From: JBBIGV01 sp037447335
GTDB taxonomy: Bacteria > Bacteroidota > Ignavibacteria > Ignavibacteriales > Ignavibacteriaceae
Length of the DNA: 13,520 nt
Reading direction: 5' to 3'
Assembly (NCBI GenBank): GCA_037447335.1
Contig: JBBIGV010000083.1
Span: 1 to 13,520 of the forward strand
The position numbers and the translations under genes are program-made. The notes beneath the pieces are model-generated. The model did not search any database and was not told the origin of the DNA. It worked only from the letters and a program-made list of their open reading frames with translations. Below are positions 13,491 through 13,520 of this stretch, one piece after another. Within the stretch, counting starts at the first letter, position 1. Each line of letters starts with the position of its first letter.

Positions 13491-13520
13491 TTGAAGTTTC
13501 TTGTTTATGATTTTAGTTTT

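Noticed and set aside
1..13520. tRNA genes or an intact transposase
   Set aside because: I saw no cloverleaf with a TTCRA-type T-loop and no transposase or recombinase signature on either strand.

Overview
The window looks like a stretch of a moderately AT-rich genome from the Ignavibacteria or a close relative in the Bacteroidota/Chlorobi group. The evidence is three intact secreted proteins (plus one fragment) with the C-terminal type IX secretion (T9SS) tail 'QNYPNPFNPxT...SGVYFY...TKKM', two of which also carry the 'IPVELTSF...LNW.TASE.NN.GFEV' module common in that group, together with several multiheme c-type cytochromes. This placement is inference from protein style; no rRNA or other marker gene is present. 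Every intact gene lies on the minus strand, so the window is read here from high to low coordinates.

Region A (13520-12308) holds no intact gene. It contains an orphan T9SS tail on the plus strand (about 13197-13433), a palindrome just behind it (13451-13481), and a dispersed-repeat-like stretch (12680-12758).

Region B (12307-6122) is the centre of interest: five genes in a row. They are a 701-aa nine-heme cytochrome with a T9SS tail, a 187-aa tetraheme c554-type cytochrome with an N-terminal signal or anchor, a 427-aa predicted outer-membrane beta-barrel, a 401-aa cytochrome with 14 CXXCH motifs, and a 293-aa lipoprotein cytochrome with six CXXCH motifs plus one CX4CH. The last four are spaced by 30, 1 and 11 bases and end at a strong terminator (6034-6054). 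The first is 102 bases upstream. Together they carry 34 candidate haem sites around a porin-like protein. This is the logic of a porin-cytochrome conduit for electron transfer across the outer membrane, here apparently with a surface cytochrome delivered by T9SS. The function is inferred from layout.

Region C (5968-4079) has purK followed by purE, the two-step carboxylation of AIR to CAIR in purine synthesis. They are separated by 264 bases that contain two facing tetranucleotide arrays able to fold on each other.

Region D (4078-3688) is gene-free but dense in inverted repeats: a roughly 120-base element with 15-base terminal inverted repeats, a 27-base palindrome inside it that is related to the one at 13451, and a GCCGG hairpin.

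Region E (3687-157) has two secreted T9SS cargo proteins of unknown function, each closed by a terminator with the same GCCGG stem. A 16S-tail-like / perfect Shine-Dalgarno sequence lies in the leader of the second.
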